Shown piece after piece: positions 62,999-64,000 of a DNA stretch of 64,000 nucleotides. Position 1 is the first letter of the stretch, and the number at the start of each line of letters is the position of its first letter. The notes below the pieces were generated by a model. The model was not told the DNA's origin, ran no database searches, and saw nothing but the letters and a program-made list of their open reading frames with translations. The DNA is from Rhodococcus sp. HNM0563 (GTDB lineage Bacteria > Actinomycetota > Actinomycetes > Mycobacteriales > Mycobacteriaceae), in the NCBI RefSeq assembly GCF_012726195.1, contig NZ_JAASAF010000004.1:186001-250000 (forward strand), in the 5' to 3' direction. The position numbers were made by a program, and so were the translations under genes.

Positions 62999-63135
62999 TT
63001 CCGACTTCGCTCCGATCGTGTCGATACGACCAGGGGCACGACAGCCGAGCCCCCATGCCGGCGGAGCCGATCGTACCGGTCGGTCTCTGGCCCGTTCGCC
63101 CCTGGTAGAGGTGGTTGGGCTGTCACGATGACTAG

Positions 63136-63747
63136 GTGTCGATTGCTGCGACCCCGAAGGGCGAGCGGCGCCGCCAGGCGCTGGTCGAGGCTGCAGCCGA
63201 CCTCGTACTCGAAGGCGGTATTGACGCGGTCCGGCATCGGTCCGTCGCGAACCGCGCCGGCCTCCCGCTGGCGTCCACGACCTACTACTTCGATTCGCTC
63301 GACGACCTCATATCGTGCGCCGTGCACTTCAACAGCGCGCGTGAACTCGACGAGATGGGCGAGTGGGTGCGTGAGGTTCCGCAATCGTCGCGCGCCGTCG
63401 ACTCCACCGCCGATCTGATCGTCGACCTGCTCATCGGCCCGCGCGCGATCGGTCAGGCAGACCGGGAACGCCTCATCTCGAGGTACGAACGCTATGTCGC
63501 GACCGCACGGCATCCCGAGTTGCGCGACGTGCAGCTGGAGATGCGCGAGCAGCTCGACGAACTGCTCACCGAACTGCTCCACCGCTGCGGCCGCGACGTG
63601 CACACGGATCAGTTGCGCCGGCTCGTCGCGGTGGTGGACGGCGCGGTGCTCGGTGGTCTCGGAGAACTCGACCCCGATCCGAGAGCGCTGGCGCGGGGGA
63701 TCTTGATCGACGTCGTGGACACCGTCGCACCACCGGCCGATGGGTGA
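63136..63747 (+). CDS. TetR-family regulator next to cholesterol oxidase
   Basis: A 203-residue TetR protein. The helix-turn-helix is 'VRHRSVANRAGLPLASTTYY' near residue 35, followed by 'FDSLDDLISCAVHF'. GTG start. It diverges from the cholesterol oxidase with 137 bases between, so it is a candidate regulator of that gene, but a clear palindrome there is lacking apart from distant 9-base arms. purB starts 31 bases after it. Confidence 0.85.
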   Translation: MSIAATPKGERRRQALVEAAADLVLEGGIDAVRHRSVANRAGLPLASTTYYFDSLDDLISCAVHFNSARELDEMGEWVREVPQSSRAVDSTADLIVDLLIGPRAIGQADRERLISRYERYVATARHPELRDVQLEMREQLDELLTELLHRCGRDVHTDQLRRLVAVVDGAVLGGLGELDPDPRALARGILIDVVDTVAPPADG

Positions 63748-63778
63748 TCACGGGCACGGGTCCGTAAACTGTTGCTCC

Positions 63779-64000
63779 GTGAGCAACATCCCGAACGTCC
63801 TCGCCACCCGGTACGCCAGCCCCGAAATGCGGCAGTTGTGGTCGCCCGAGCAGAAGATCGTGCTCGAGCGTCAGCTGTGGCTCGCAGTGCTGCGTGCCCA
63901 GGCCGAGCTCGGGATCGATGTTCCTGCGGAGGCGGTCGCCGATTACGAGCGTGTTCTCGATCAGGTGGACCTCGACTCCATCGCCGCGCGCGAACGGGTC
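63779..64000 (+). CDS. purB: Adenylosuccinate lyase PurB, 5' part
   Basis: The frame from GTG 63779 runs out of the window after 74 codons. It begins 'SNIPNVLATRYASPEMRQLW', then 'SPEQKIVLERQLWLAVLRAQ' and 'AELGIDVPAEAVADYERVL', the usual PurB N-terminus of actinobacteria. PurB works twice in purine synthesis. It lies downstream of purD in the same region, separated by unrelated genes. Confidence 0.9.
   Translation, partial: MSNIPNVLATRYASPEMRQLWSPEQKIVLERQLWLAVLRAQAELGIDVPAEAVADYERVLDQVDLDSIAARERV

Noticed and set aside
63029-63106. ACCAGGGGC and GCCCCTGGT inverted repeat between cholesterol oxidase and the TetR gene
   Set aside because: The arms are only 9 bases and 60 bases apart, which is too weak to call an operator.

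Overview
The window is about 64 kb of high-GC actinobacterial chromosome, most likely Rhodococcus or a close mycolate-producing relative. The inference rests on GTG/ATG starts with GGAGG-type ribosome sites, a complete mce4-type steroid importer, KstR-type operator sequences, F420-type and MbtH-type genes, and a gene order that follows the Mycobacterium tuberculosis Rv3489-Rv3520 cholesterol region. No taxonomic marker gene is present, so the genus is an inference.

Region by region. (1) 1-5344: sterol side-chain genes, with an F420-dependent luciferase-like oxidoreductase (partial), a class II glutamine amidotransferase, echA19 and fadD19 diverging from a KstR box, and an FMN nitronate-monooxygenase-like gene. 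(2) 5352-9501: a nitrogen-oxide/copper stress module, with a membrane-anchored NirK-like multicopper protein, a cysteine-rich winged-helix regulator and a hemerythrin/DUF2249 protein. (3) 9488-19585: a TetR gene and a tightly packed seven-gene catabolic operon (Tat-exported laccase, alpha/beta hydrolase, MpaB/DUF2236 oxygenase, AttH/CrtC-like lipocalin, homogentisate-dioxygenase-like gene with a frameshift, aldehyde dehydrogenase, CaiB/BaiF CoA transferase) whose substrate I cannot name. (4) 19603-22210: a decayed aldehyde dehydrogenase and a second nitronate-monooxygenase-like gene with its own KstR box. (5) 22286-38090: fadD17, fadE27, fadE26, fdxD, hsd4B/chsB1 and the ten-gene mce4 operon. 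(6) 38100-44304: otsA, a small conserved protein, a hydrolase, a siderophore amino-acid N-hydroxylase with mbtH, and a ThrE-type exporter. (7) 44421-46142: tRNA-Thr(TGT), a strong terminator, and an isolated replication-initiator-like gene that may be an integrated-element remnant. (8) 46460-64000: mixed housekeeping and accessory genes, including a TetR/ribokinase pair, a 14 x 10-residue repeat protein, a guanidine-III riboswitch with its SMR exporter, a two-component system, a beta-lactamase-like lipoprotein, purD, an aminotransferase, a secreted cholesterol oxidase, and the start of purB.

How the parts fit. Mce4 imports sterol. FadD19, EchA19, FadE26/27, FadD17 and Hsd4B shorten the side chain, FdxD probably feeds electrons to a P450, and KstR boxes tie most of this together. 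Cholesterol oxidase at 61-63 kb can oxidise the sterol outside the cytoplasm. The catabolic operon at 10-19.6 kb is the best candidate for an undescribed pathway. The guanidine-III riboswitch is the clearest regulatory RNA.

Limits: all homology statements come from reading motifs and remembered family sequences. No searches were run.
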